DNA of 64,000 nucleotides, from assembly GCA_017459985.1 (NCBI GenBank), contig JAFUBX010000036.1, positions 97,111-161,110 on the forward strand, written 5' to 3'. The position numbers and the translations under genes were made by a program. The notes under the pieces are model-generated. The model ran no database searches. It saw only the letters and a list, made by a program, of their open reading frames with translations, and was not told the DNA's origin. This DNA comes from Parasporobacterium sp. Lineage in GTDB: Bacteria > Bacillota > Clostridia > Lachnospirales > Lachnospiraceae. Shown in pieces: positions 1-7,533 of this stretch (the first letter of the stretch is position 1; each line of letters opens with the position of its first letter).

Positions 1-944
1 GCAACGCCGGTCTCGAAGAATGCCTTCTGCACCAGAGCAGCATCTTCTTCACCCAGCATGTTCAGCGCGCCGCCTGCTGTCTCAACTGCTTCCTTTACGC
101 CATCATCCATGGTACCGGCGGTTTCGCAGGCAAATTCCTGGGTAGCTTTGACTGCTTCTTCGAAGACAGCCTTTGTGGCGTCATCAAAGCTGTTCCACTT
201 GTCCAGATTGATGGTAATGAAGTTTCCCGCGGTGTAAGTGCCGTCCTTCAGGAAATAAGGCATGACTTCCTGCAGACTCATGGAGACCAGGGCTGCGGAT
301 GACATATAACCAACCTCTGCAACACCTCTGGAGAGCTGATCATAGTAATCCCAGGGCATCATGGCCACAACGTTGAATCCCAGTGCTTCCATGGCAGTCT
401 GGTTCATGCCGATCCCCAGCTTCAGACCTTTCATATCCGCCAGAGAAGTGTATTCCCTCTTGGTAATAAAGGAATTGGAGCCGCCCGGCATGCTGCCCAG
501 CATATGGATATTGCTTTTTTCGATCTCTTCCTGAACCAGAGGAGCAGTCTTTTCATTCCGGAAAGCGATGGTATCCATCAGATTGATGGAATCTTCAAAT
601 CCGGTAAGTACCTGTGACGGGAAGTTCAGAAGAGATAATTTGTCTGTATACATGGACTGACCGATCACAGACATGTCTGCTCCGCCTGCTCCGACGAATG
701 CCAGTTCTTCTCCCATTGCTGCATAGGTGCCGCCCCAGTAGATCTCCACAGAGATGGCTCCGTCTGACAGTTCTGCCAGTTTATCCTTCAGGAAAGAAAT
801 AAACTGTCCGGCGAACTCATTCTCGGAATATGTGGTGGTGAGCACCAGACTCTGGGGTGCGATTGCTTCCTGTGCGCTGACTGCAAATGCCATGGAGCAT
901 ACCATGACCAGAGTCAGCACGATTGCCAGTAAACGTTTCTTCAT
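1..944 (-). CDS. dctP: TRAP transporter solute-binding protein DctP (partial, 3' end outside window)
   Basis: This is the extracytoplasmic binding subunit of a tripartite ATP-independent transporter; it captures an organic acid, often a C4-dicarboxylate or sugar acid, and hands it to the membrane subunits. The start at 944 is followed by a signal peptide (MKKRLLAIVLTLVMVCSMAF...) and preceded by GGAGG at 953-957. Further in, the segments VYWGGTYAAMGEE-like, NFPSQVLTGFEDS and LGSMPGGSNSFITKR match the DctP family pattern. About 314 codons are present of a usual 330-350, so only the C-terminus is missing. It is the last gene of the dctQ-dctM-dctP run, 43 bp after dctM. The ligand cannot be read from sequence. 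Confidence 0.9.
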   Translation of the reverse strand, partial: MKKRLLAIVLTLVMVCSMAFAVSAQEAIAPQSLVLTTTYSENEFAGQFISFLKDKLAELSDGAISVEIYWGGTYAAMGEELAFVGAGGADMSVIGQSMYTDKLSLLNFPSQVLTGFEDSINLMDTIAFRNEKTAPLVQEEIEKSNIHMLGSMPGGSNSFITKREYTSLADMKGLKLGIGMNQTAMEALGFNVVAMMPWDYYDQLSRGVAEVGYMSSAALVSMSLQEVMPYFLKDGTYTAGNFITINLDKWNSFDDATKAVFEEAVKATQEFACETAGTMDDGVKEAVETAGGALNMLGEEDAALVQKAFFETGV

Positions 945-987
945 TGTTTTTTCCTCCATTTTTATCTGTTAATAATTGTATCCGTTA

Positions 988-2298
988 TTAATATCCCATA
1001 AGTTTCGGGAGAAACTCCACGATCTGGGGGACTGCCCCCATAATGAAGATGGCCACCAGGTCCAGGACAAAGAAGGGTATGACTCCTTTAAAGATCTCTG
1101 AAGTCCCGATCCGCAGCGCATTGGAAACGGCAAAGACATTCATTCCGATTGGCGGTGTCATGCCGGCAGCGTCACACAGCATCACCAGTACCACGCAGAG
1201 AACGAAGGGATTGTAACCCAGCCCTGTCAGCAGCGGAAATACGATCGGCACCGTGATGATGATAATCGATGCAATATCCATGACACATCCGCAGATCACA
1301 TAGAAGATCACGACCAGGGTAAAGACCAGGATCGGCGCCATATGAGCGCTGGCAATGGCATTGGCCAGTCCATCCGCCAGCCGGGTCATGGAAATAAACC
1401 GGCTGAAGATGGAGCCTGCAATAATGATCGGGAAGATGCCCGCATTCATGACCGAGGCTTCCCAGATGCAGTGCAGGATCCGTTTGGGTTTGATCCCTTT
1501 GATCAGAGCATAGATGATCAGGGCAACGGATGCGACAGCACCGGCCACGGTGGACGGGAACAATCCGGTCAGGGTTCCGCCTACGATCAGGGCAAATACC
1601 AGGATGAAGGGAATCAGGTACCTGAGAGACTTGACTTTCTCCTTCATCGGAACCTTTTCCAGCACATCCTTTCCGGGCACCTTCTTCGGGAAGATCAGGA
1701 TGTAAACCCGGATGCACAGACAAAGCAGAATGATCATGATAATTCCCAGGGACAGTCCGTACATCAAAGTGGTTCCGATGGACAGGTCGGTCATCAGACA
1801 GAACAGAATGATCGGAACACTGGGCGGGATCAGGGAAGACAGAGATCCTGCTCCTACAATGGCTCCCAGAGAGAGCCTGCGGTCATAATGGTTCTTTTCC
1901 AGCTCCGGCATGGCGATCTTGCCGAACACCACATTGCCTGCCACCGAGATTCCCGAGCAGGCGCCGAAAACAGCATTGGCTCCTACGATCGCATACAGAA
2001 GTCCTCCTCTGGACCTTCCAAACCATTTGTTCATGGAATCGAAGGCCCCCTGGGCAATTCCCGTTTCCCCTGCCAGTGTTCCCACCAGCATAAACAACGG
2101 CAATACCGCATAGGTATAGTTCGCTCCCAGGGTAAAGGGTGCCTGTGTAAACTGCAGTGTTAATATTTTGGTGCCTCCCAGGATCAGAAAGCCCAGGAAG
2201 GAGCATCCCATCATGGAAACCCAGATCGGGACCCCGATGAATACAAGAACCATCAAGAGGGCAAAGATTCCGATGCCGACCCATGCTGCTGTTGCCAT
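988..2298 (-). CDS. dctM: TRAP transporter large permease DctM
   Basis: The large membrane subunit of the TRAP transporter forms the sodium-driven translocation path. I chose the start at 2298, giving 436 residues beginning MATAAWVGIG, because GGAAAGGAGG lies just upstream and the longer reading would add a hydrophilic non-family extension. The protein is a chain of long hydrophobic segments with family motifs such as IPPSVPIILF and TPPIGMNVFAV near the C-terminus, and its length is normal for the family. The start lies one base after the dctQ stop, so the two are translationally coupled. Family assignment is secure, the substrate unknown. Confidence 0.93.
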   Translation of the reverse strand: MATAAWVGIGIFALLMVLVFIGVPIWVSMMGCSFLGFLILGGTKILTLQFTQAPFTLGANYTYAVLPLFMLVGTLAGETGIAQGAFDSMNKWFGRSRGGLLYAIVGANAVFGACSGISVAGNVVFGKIAMPELEKNHYDRRLSLGAIVGAGSLSSLIPPSVPIILFCLMTDLSIGTTLMYGLSLGIIMIILLCLCIRVYILIFPKKVPGKDVLEKVPMKEKVKSLRYLIPFILVFALIVGGTLTGLFPSTVAGAVASVALIIYALIKGIKPKRILHCIWEASVMNAGIFPIIIAGSIFSRFISMTRLADGLANAIASAHMAPILVFTLVVIFYVICGCVMDIASIIIITVPIVFPLLTGLGYNPFVLCVVLVMLCDAAGMTPPIGMNVFAVSNALRIGTSEIFKGVIPFFVLDLVAIFIMGAVPQIVEFLPKLMGY

Positions 2299-2299
2299 A

Positions 2300-2893
2300 T
2301 CACTCTTCCTCCTTTCCATTCTTTGCAGCTTCTGCCACCTGCGGCGGCAATGCTGCCTCCTGAACCGGCAATGCGCCCATCCGGCGCTCCGGCGCGATCC
2401 AGATCTCCCGGAATACGGACCACAGAAATGCAACGGCCACGGTCAGATATCCGATGGCGATGATGGCTGCAAAGGGCCATACCAGAAATGCATTTCCCGC
2501 AGATGAGGACCTGGTCGCCGAGTTCAGCTTGTCCATCATCAGACTGAATTCGCATTTACATAAGAACGCGCAAAGGAATGCGCCTAAGGCGTAGCCGAAG
2601 ATCTTGATGCCCTTCTGTACGGCTTTCGGAAACTTGTTGCTTAACAGATCCACCACGGTATTTCCCCGCTCCACCTGAATAAATCCCATCGACAGAAATA
2701 CGACCGGAATATTCAGATACGTGACCCAGTCTGTCCCATTTGGAACACTCTGGGAAAAAATCGCAGTTCCGAGGGAATCCACGGTGGCCAGCACCGCGAT
2801 CAGGATCAGGGCAACGGCTGCTGCCAGAGAAAAACCATACATGATCTTAAATACGATCCGGTCGATCTTTTCGGCCCATGCATGTACCTTCAT
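2300..2893 (-). CDS. dctQ: TRAP transporter small permease DctQ
   Basis: This 197-residue protein is the small membrane subunit that docks the binding protein to DctM. Four hydrophobic segments are visible, the first near residues 14-36 and the last near 155-175, as in DctQ proteins. The C-terminus is charged and Ala/Pro/Glu-rich and ends one base before dctM. A GGGAGG ribosome site precedes the start. Gene order dctQ-dctM-dctP after a dehydrogenase and a dehydratase suggests that the imported acid or its derivative is handled by those two enzymes. Confidence 0.9.
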   Translation of the reverse strand: MKVHAWAEKIDRIVFKIMYGFSLAAAVALILIAVLATVDSLGTAIFSQSVPNGTDWVTYLNIPVVFLSMGFIQVERGNTVVDLLSNKFPKAVQKGIKIFGYALGAFLCAFLCKCEFSLMMDKLNSATRSSSAGNAFLVWPFAAIIAIGYLTVAVAFLWSVFREIWIAPERRMGALPVQEAALPPQVAEAAKNGKEEE

Positions 2894-2956
2894 GTTTTTC
2901 CTCCCTTTTTATTGTTCGATCAATGTTCCGCCTGCGCAGCTTCAGAAGCTGCTTTT

Positions 2957-4444
2957 TCAGGCTTTCTGCGGCAGAGAGACCTCTGCACTCCCCTCGATCC
3001 AGGCTCTCTGATTGATGTCCTGGATCCACCAGATCAGCCGGGCGATCGCCTTGCCGTTCTTGTAATATCTCTCCACGACCTGGGAATGCACTTCCGCGAT
3101 ATCCCTGGTCAGACCATGGGTACTGATCATCATCCCCTCTGCTGCCGGAGCGGACTGGATAAACGCATGATAGTACGGGCTTTTCGGCACCGGTTTTCCA
3201 TAAACAGCGTGGGTTCCTGCCGGCATGATGCTCCAGTTGATGCTTTCGATCCTTCCGGCGTCTCCCATCCAGTTATTAAGATGATGGATCGCCAGATCCC
3301 GGCCGACATAATTGATGATGGCGGCTCGTTCATCCCCGGCAGCTGCGTGGATATCCGCGGTATCCAGATCTTCGTCCGGGGTCTCCTTCGTCTCTTTGGC
3401 ATCTTCGGAATCCAGCTTCTCATCCAGAGCCTCTCCTCTTCCGTCATCCACCATAAATGCTGTCCGGACGCCGTCGGGGATCGCCGGCGTATAATCCTCC
3501 GGGTTCGGAAGACGGTAGATTCCGTGGGAGTCCTGCGTCATAGTCCGGAATATTTCCGAATCCAGGATCTCCTTTTTCATCGTCCGGGTTCCACCGATTC
3601 CCTGTCCATAGGGAGCAGACGGAAGCGCACAGTCAATGATCGGCCCCTCCAGCGTCAGAGCCGGCTGATCTCCCACCCTGACATCTTCAAAGTATCTCGG
3701 TTCACTTCCGCGGATCTCTTCCTTCTCCCAGATACTCTTCATATACTCATAATCCGTATCGGTATAATAGTGATCTTCCTTGGAGCACCAGTCCGGATCC
3801 TCCCAGAATCCCGCAAAGCCCATGGCCTCAAAATTCTCTGGTTTCCTGCCGGGCTTATAAGTCTTAACACTTTCCATATAGTGGAAATAAACGTGATTTA
3901 CGATTTCCCCTTTCTGGTTGTACACGGTGCCCTCATTATAAAGAGCACAGCTCCTGTAGATGGAACCCTTTTCCGGAGTCAGATCCATCATTTCCCGTTT
4001 GTCGATCACCATATACAGGGTATCTCCTGCATAGACATCGTTCACATGTTCCACATGATGGCTGGCCTGAGAAACCAGCAAAGTATCCCGGGCTGCCGGC
4101 GGAAACGGAGAGGTATAGGAATCATCGTGGGCACCGAAGGTAAAATAAGCGGGAATATCTGCATAACCTGCTTTTTTTGCATATTCCCTGTCGTTGAACA
4201 GCGGATTTTCCTGCTCGTATTTCTGATGATTGTAACGGATCATGTTTTCCGTCACGGGAACCACCGGTCCCAGACCCGGCGTATTCTCCGGCAGGGTCCC
4301 GCTGATCAGAGCCTGTACATCAACAGGTCCCCGGTTGTTGATCCGTTCCAGTTCCCGGAAGAAAGCGTCCACATAGGGCTTTTCCTGCTCATCGTATTTG
4401 CCCGGATAACGGATGATAAAATCGTCTTTGTTAAAATCTCTCAT
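2957..4444 (-). CDS. MaoC-like double-hotdog dehydratase family protein
   Basis: This 495-residue soluble protein resembles the FAS1-like / MaoC dehydratase superfamily, whose members hydrate or dehydrate acyl-CoA or free hydroxy-acyl compounds in the cytoplasm. The pattern seen is an N-terminal half with VYAGDTLYMVIDKREM and a C-terminal half with IHHLNNWMGDAG and KSPYYHAFIQSAPAAEGM. This fits two fused hotdog domains split by a charged linker (residues about 310-350, rich in Asp, Glu and Lys). No strict catalytic D-x(4)-H pair could be confirmed by eye. It sits between a zinc dehydrogenase and TRAP genes, so a role in catabolism of the imported acid is likely but inferred. Confidence 0.6.
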   Translation of the reverse strand: MRDFNKDDFIIRYPGKYDEQEKPYVDAFFRELERINNRGPVDVQALISGTLPENTPGLGPVVPVTENMIRYNHQKYEQENPLFNDREYAKKAGYADIPAYFTFGAHDDSYTSPFPPAARDTLLVSQASHHVEHVNDVYAGDTLYMVIDKREMMDLTPEKGSIYRSCALYNEGTVYNQKGEIVNHVYFHYMESVKTYKPGRKPENFEAMGFAGFWEDPDWCSKEDHYYTDTDYEYMKSIWEKEEIRGSEPRYFEDVRVGDQPALTLEGPIIDCALPSAPYGQGIGGTRTMKKEILDSEIFRTMTQDSHGIYRLPNPEDYTPAIPDGVRTAFMVDDGRGEALDEKLDSEDAKETKETPDEDLDTADIHAAAGDERAAIINYVGRDLAIHHLNNWMGDAGRIESINWSIMPAGTHAVYGKPVPKSPYYHAFIQSAPAAEGMMISTHGLTRDIAEVHSQVVERYYKNGKAIARLIWWIQDINQRAWIEGSAEVSLPQKA

Positions 4445-4492
4445 GGTTCTGAACTCCTTATACTGAATCCCTGTTACTTCTGTTTCGGCTGA

Positions 4493-5527
4493 TTATGGTT
4501 CCAGAAGGACCCTTGCCACATCCAGCTTGCCCTGGATCTGATCTATGATCATCTGCTCCGCCTGTTCCAGCGGCGCTTTGTAGGTTGTGAACACCTCCGT
4601 CCGGAATTTGCCTGCCCGGATCATTTCAAAGAGCTGATGAATCTCTTCCTTCGTATAAGTAAAGGAGAATTTCAGATCATACTCCATCGGTCCCATCTGC
4701 GCGGTACGGATCTGCGCCGGATTGGCGTCGCTGCCGATGCTCATGATCTGACCATTCGGCATACACAGGTCGATACAGCCGTATAATGCATGGATATTGC
4801 CTGCTGCTTCGAAGCAGACATGAGCGCCATTCTGATGCGCCAGCAGCTCTTTTGCCCTGTTCAGGTTTTCCTCCGTCGGATCAAAGGCGTAATCCGCCCC
4901 TGCCTCAAGGGCCCGCTCCCGGCAGGAGGGCTTTTTATCAAACGCGATCACGATTCTGGCTCCTGCCAGCTTCGCGCTTTCCACTACGGACAATCCAACC
5001 GATCCGCAGCCGAATACCACTGCAGTATCTCCCAGCCGGAGTTCTGATCTGCGGACCGCATGGAATCCCACCCCTACCAGGTCAAACAAAACCGCCTGCT
5101 CGAGGGGCATGCCCTCCGGGATCCGGAACAGTTCATTCTGCGGAAAATGAGACAGTACATACTCTGCATAAGCGCCCTGAGTCCCCGGTCCAATGCCCAG
5201 TGTATTCGGAAATGCATGGACACAGGTATTCGGATGACCGGTATTGCAGGAATAGCATTGTCCGCAGTCTCCGGGAGGGCCGACTGCCACCAGATCTCCC
5301 ACCGCAACACAGGTCACGCCTTCTCCTGTCTCTTCCACGATTCCTACCGATTCATGTCCCGGGATGGTTCCCGGGTGCAGAATCCCTTCATTTCCGTAGG
5401 CATGGATATCCGTTCCGCAGATCCCGCACAGAAGCACCTTCACCAGTACCTGTCCGGGCCCGGGAACCGGCTTTTCCATTTCTATCAGCTCCATATTCCG
5501 GACACCGTTATATCGAATGGCTTTCAT
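4493..5527 (-). CDS. Zinc-dependent medium-chain alcohol dehydrogenase (threonine/sorbitol dehydrogenase type)
   Basis: This is an NAD(P)-dependent oxidoreductase of the zinc MDR family, acting in the cytoplasm on a secondary alcohol or polyol. The catalytic zinc site is visible as CGICGTD with GHE about 25 residues on. The structural zinc loop is GDCGQCYSCNTGHPNTC, with all four cysteines. The Rossmann motif is VFGCGSVGL. I chose the start at 5527 (344 residues, MKAIRYNG), which has AAGGA at a good distance; the ATG at 5533 is too close to it. It heads the dehydrogenase-dehydratase-TRAP run. Substrate not determinable; tagatose/galactitol- or threonine-type activities are alternatives. Confidence 0.85.
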   Translation of the reverse strand: MKAIRYNGVRNMELIEMEKPVPGPGQVLVKVLLCGICGTDIHAYGNEGILHPGTIPGHESVGIVEETGEGVTCVAVGDLVAVGPPGDCGQCYSCNTGHPNTCVHAFPNTLGIGPGTQGAYAEYVLSHFPQNELFRIPEGMPLEQAVLFDLVGVGFHAVRRSELRLGDTAVVFGCGSVGLSVVESAKLAGARIVIAFDKKPSCRERALEAGADYAFDPTEENLNRAKELLAHQNGAHVCFEAAGNIHALYGCIDLCMPNGQIMSIGSDANPAQIRTAQMGPMEYDLKFSFTYTKEEIHQLFEMIRAGKFRTEVFTTYKAPLEQAEQMIIDQIQGKLDVARVLLEP

Positions 5528-5597
5528 TTTCATTTCCTTAACCTTTACGAATTTTTTGTTATTCCTATTTTCCCATGCACAAAAACAAAAATCCAAT

Positions 5598-5622
5598 TGT
5601 CAACTTGAATGGGGTCATTCAA
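5598..5622 (-). promoter_or_regulatory. Candidate -35 box with adjacent inverted repeat upstream of the dehydrogenase-TRAP run
   Basis: On the minus strand a TTGACA (5598-5603) follows directly after a perfect inverted repeat, TTGAATG-ACCC-CATTCAA (5605-5622). No good -10 hexamer is seen at the ideal spacing, so this may be an activator site or the tail hairpin of the upstream pseudogene. Confidence 0.35.
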
Positions 5623-6227
5623 TTTCGGAATTGCCAAACAGCGCCGGGAATATATGATACAGATAGGTATTCATGGCGGACATGCTGTGCTTGCCGCCGT
5701 TCATCATGGAACAGCTGGTGTTTTTTCCGGTGATGAAGACATCATCATATTCCAGGAGAGACTTCATCTGCTCGGTGGCGACTTCGAAGGCAACATCCTC
5801 CGTGCCGGTGGCGACAAACAGATAAAAATCATCAGCGGTATATCCCTGTTCCTTCACCGCGTCATACAGTACCTTTGCGGAAAGGTCACTGTCCCAGATT
5901 CCGAAGAGGCCGCTTTCCCCGTCATCCCAGGAAGCCTCACTGATCGGCAGGAACCAGCAGAAATAATCCATCTTCTGGATAAATGCATACCAGGCGGCGG
6001 TTCCTCCCAGGGAAAATCCGGCAATGGCACGATGCTCCCGGGAGTCCGGAAGAATCCTGCATTTCTCCTTCTCCGGATTCTCCTGCGCTGTCATCCTGCA
6101 GTTCTCCGGATAATCCGGAGAGTTCACTTTCCGGCTCTGCTTCTTCTCCTGCAGGGACAATCCCTGCCATCATAACCATCCATATACCAAACAGCAGAAT
6201 CCCTGCTGTGATTTTTCTCATCTTCAT
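5615..6227 (-). pseudogene. Remnant of an exported esterase gene (internal deletion with frame change)
   Basis: The first part, from the start at 6227, encodes a lipophilic leader (MKMRKITAGILLFGIWMVMM...) followed by an acidic stretch, then runs on in the wrong frame. In another frame from about 6030 to 5615 the C-terminal half of a CE1/esterase-D-like hydrolase is readable: the nucleophile elbow GFSLGG after a SREHRAIAG segment, and a C-terminal GGKHSM segment. Compared with the intact relatives at 55320-56372 and 59169-60290, the central N-terminal half of the hydrolase domain is missing. A large deletion that joined two frames explains this. A short separate esterase fragment gene is the less likely alternative, because no ribosome site is seen before it. 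Confidence 0.7.
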
Positions 6228-6256
6228 ATCTTATTCAGGCCCTTCTTATGGTAAAC

Positions 6257-6294
6257 AAACAGCAGAGAGACGGGACCCCATCTCTCTGTTGTTT
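6257..6294 (-). terminator. Stem-loop downstream of the sugar-binding protein gene
   Basis: Arms at 6257-6270 (AAACAGCAGAGAGA) and 6281-6294 pair over 14 positions with one G-T pair, loop 10. It lies 43 bp after the stop of the minus-strand gene at 6337 and is followed there by GTTT. Confidence 0.65.
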
Positions 6295-6336
6295 CATTAT
6301 TTCAATATACAGTTACACAGGATCCTGTGATCCGGA

Positions 6337-7512
6337 TTAGTACAGGAATTCATCCACTCTGTACTGCTCAGCGGTATCTACATCGCCCAGCTTCCACAGA
6401 AGTTCGAATCCGTATACGTTCCATGCTGTGATATCATCATAGTACGGAGTATTGTAATCCCACTCATAGTTCTCGCTGCCGCAGACACCCAGAAGGATTG
6501 CTGCCAGCTTGCCGCCGGTTGCGGAATAGGTCAGGTCATTGGCATATTTGTCTACTTCGTGGAATGCTGCATCCTGCTCCTCGGTACCAACACCGCCGAA
6601 GGAAGCATAGCCTTTGATGGCATTTGCAGAATGATCTTCCGCAACTTCACCGACCATCTCCATGAAGGTATCATCCTGGGAATAGCACGGAATGACACAG
6701 AAATCTGCCATATCGATGCCGTTGATCTCGCCGTACTCCTGGCAGGCAGCTGCGATACCCATTGCGTTGTCCGGCTCATAGCAGATGAATACACGGCAGT
6801 TCGGGTTTGCAGACAGGGTTGCCTGAGCATTGCTGTATGCGGTATCGAAGGAAGAGTTTCCATAGGACTGGGTTGCGGATACAGCAACCAGATTGTCAGA
6901 CTCTTCAATGGTTCCGAAGATGGCGTTGGAACGATAGATACCATCGATGATGCCGGTGTAGTAGTCGACTGCTACTTCGTATTTTCCATCTTCATTGGTC
7001 GGGATCTCGCCGCCTTCTGCGGTTCTCTTCTCGATCCAGTCCTGAGCAGTGTAGACAGCATACTGACCGGTCAGGTCATAAGCAGTTGCAATAAATCCTG
7101 CGACCGGATAAGCCGGAGCAACACCCAGCATGGTCACTGCGATACCTGCTTCTCTTGCCTCAGCGCATGCACCTTCCAGAAGGTCAATGTCCATAGCTGC
7201 GATCATCAGAGCGCCGACGTTGCCGGCTGCGATGGCCTGCTCAACAAATTCCACCTGAGATGCGGGCTGTCCCTGTGCATCCTTGGTTGCGTAGATCCAG
7301 CCTTCTTTTTCCATTTCATAACCCATGGAATCTGCATGAACCAGAAGTCCGGGAACTCCCGTGGTGGGAAGGATTGCCCATACTTCCTTGTTGCCGTTCC
7401 AGGTGAACTCCACGGCATCCCCGTCCTGTGCCGGAGCTTCCTCCGCCATGACTGCACCTGCCAGTGCCAGCACCATAACTGCTGCCAGCATGATTGCTAA
7501 AAACTTCTTCAT
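6337..7512 (-). CDS. Sugar ABC transporter substrate-binding protein (periplasmic-binding type 1 fold)
   Basis: An exported 391-residue binding protein of the ribose/galactose-binding family. A signal peptide (MKKFLAIMLAAVMVLALAGAVMA) precedes mature EEAPAQDG. The fold pattern is seen in VEQAIAAGNVGALMIAAMD (the n-site region), in AYDLTGQYAVYTAQDWIEKR and in NPNCRVFICYEPDNAMG, as in sugar-binding proteins that sense a bound sugar between two lobes. No permease or ATPase gene is adjacent; the neighbour upstream is a beta-helix gene 21 bp away, so it may be co-transcribed with that group and work with a transporter elsewhere. It could also act as a sensor. The stem-loop at 6257-6294 follows. 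Confidence 0.85.
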   Translation of the reverse strand: MKKFLAIMLAAVMVLALAGAVMAEEAPAQDGDAVEFTWNGNKEVWAILPTTGVPGLLVHADSMGYEMEKEGWIYATKDAQGQPASQVEFVEQAIAAGNVGALMIAAMDIDLLEGACAEAREAGIAVTMLGVAPAYPVAGFIATAYDLTGQYAVYTAQDWIEKRTAEGGEIPTNEDGKYEVAVDYYTGIIDGIYRSNAIFGTIEESDNLVAVSATQSYGNSSFDTAYSNAQATLSANPNCRVFICYEPDNAMGIAAACQEYGEINGIDMADFCVIPCYSQDDTFMEMVGEVAEDHSANAIKGYASFGGVGTEEQDAAFHEVDKYANDLTYSATGGKLAAILLGVCGSENYEWDYNTPYYDDITAWNVYGFELLWKLGDVDTAEQYRVDEFLY

Positions 7513-7533
7513 TAAATATTACCTCCTATTTTT

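Noticed and set aside
2882-4492. Plus-strand frame of 536 codons opposite the dehydratase
   Set aside because: Antisense shadow; the minus strand has the normal start, ribosome site and family motifs.
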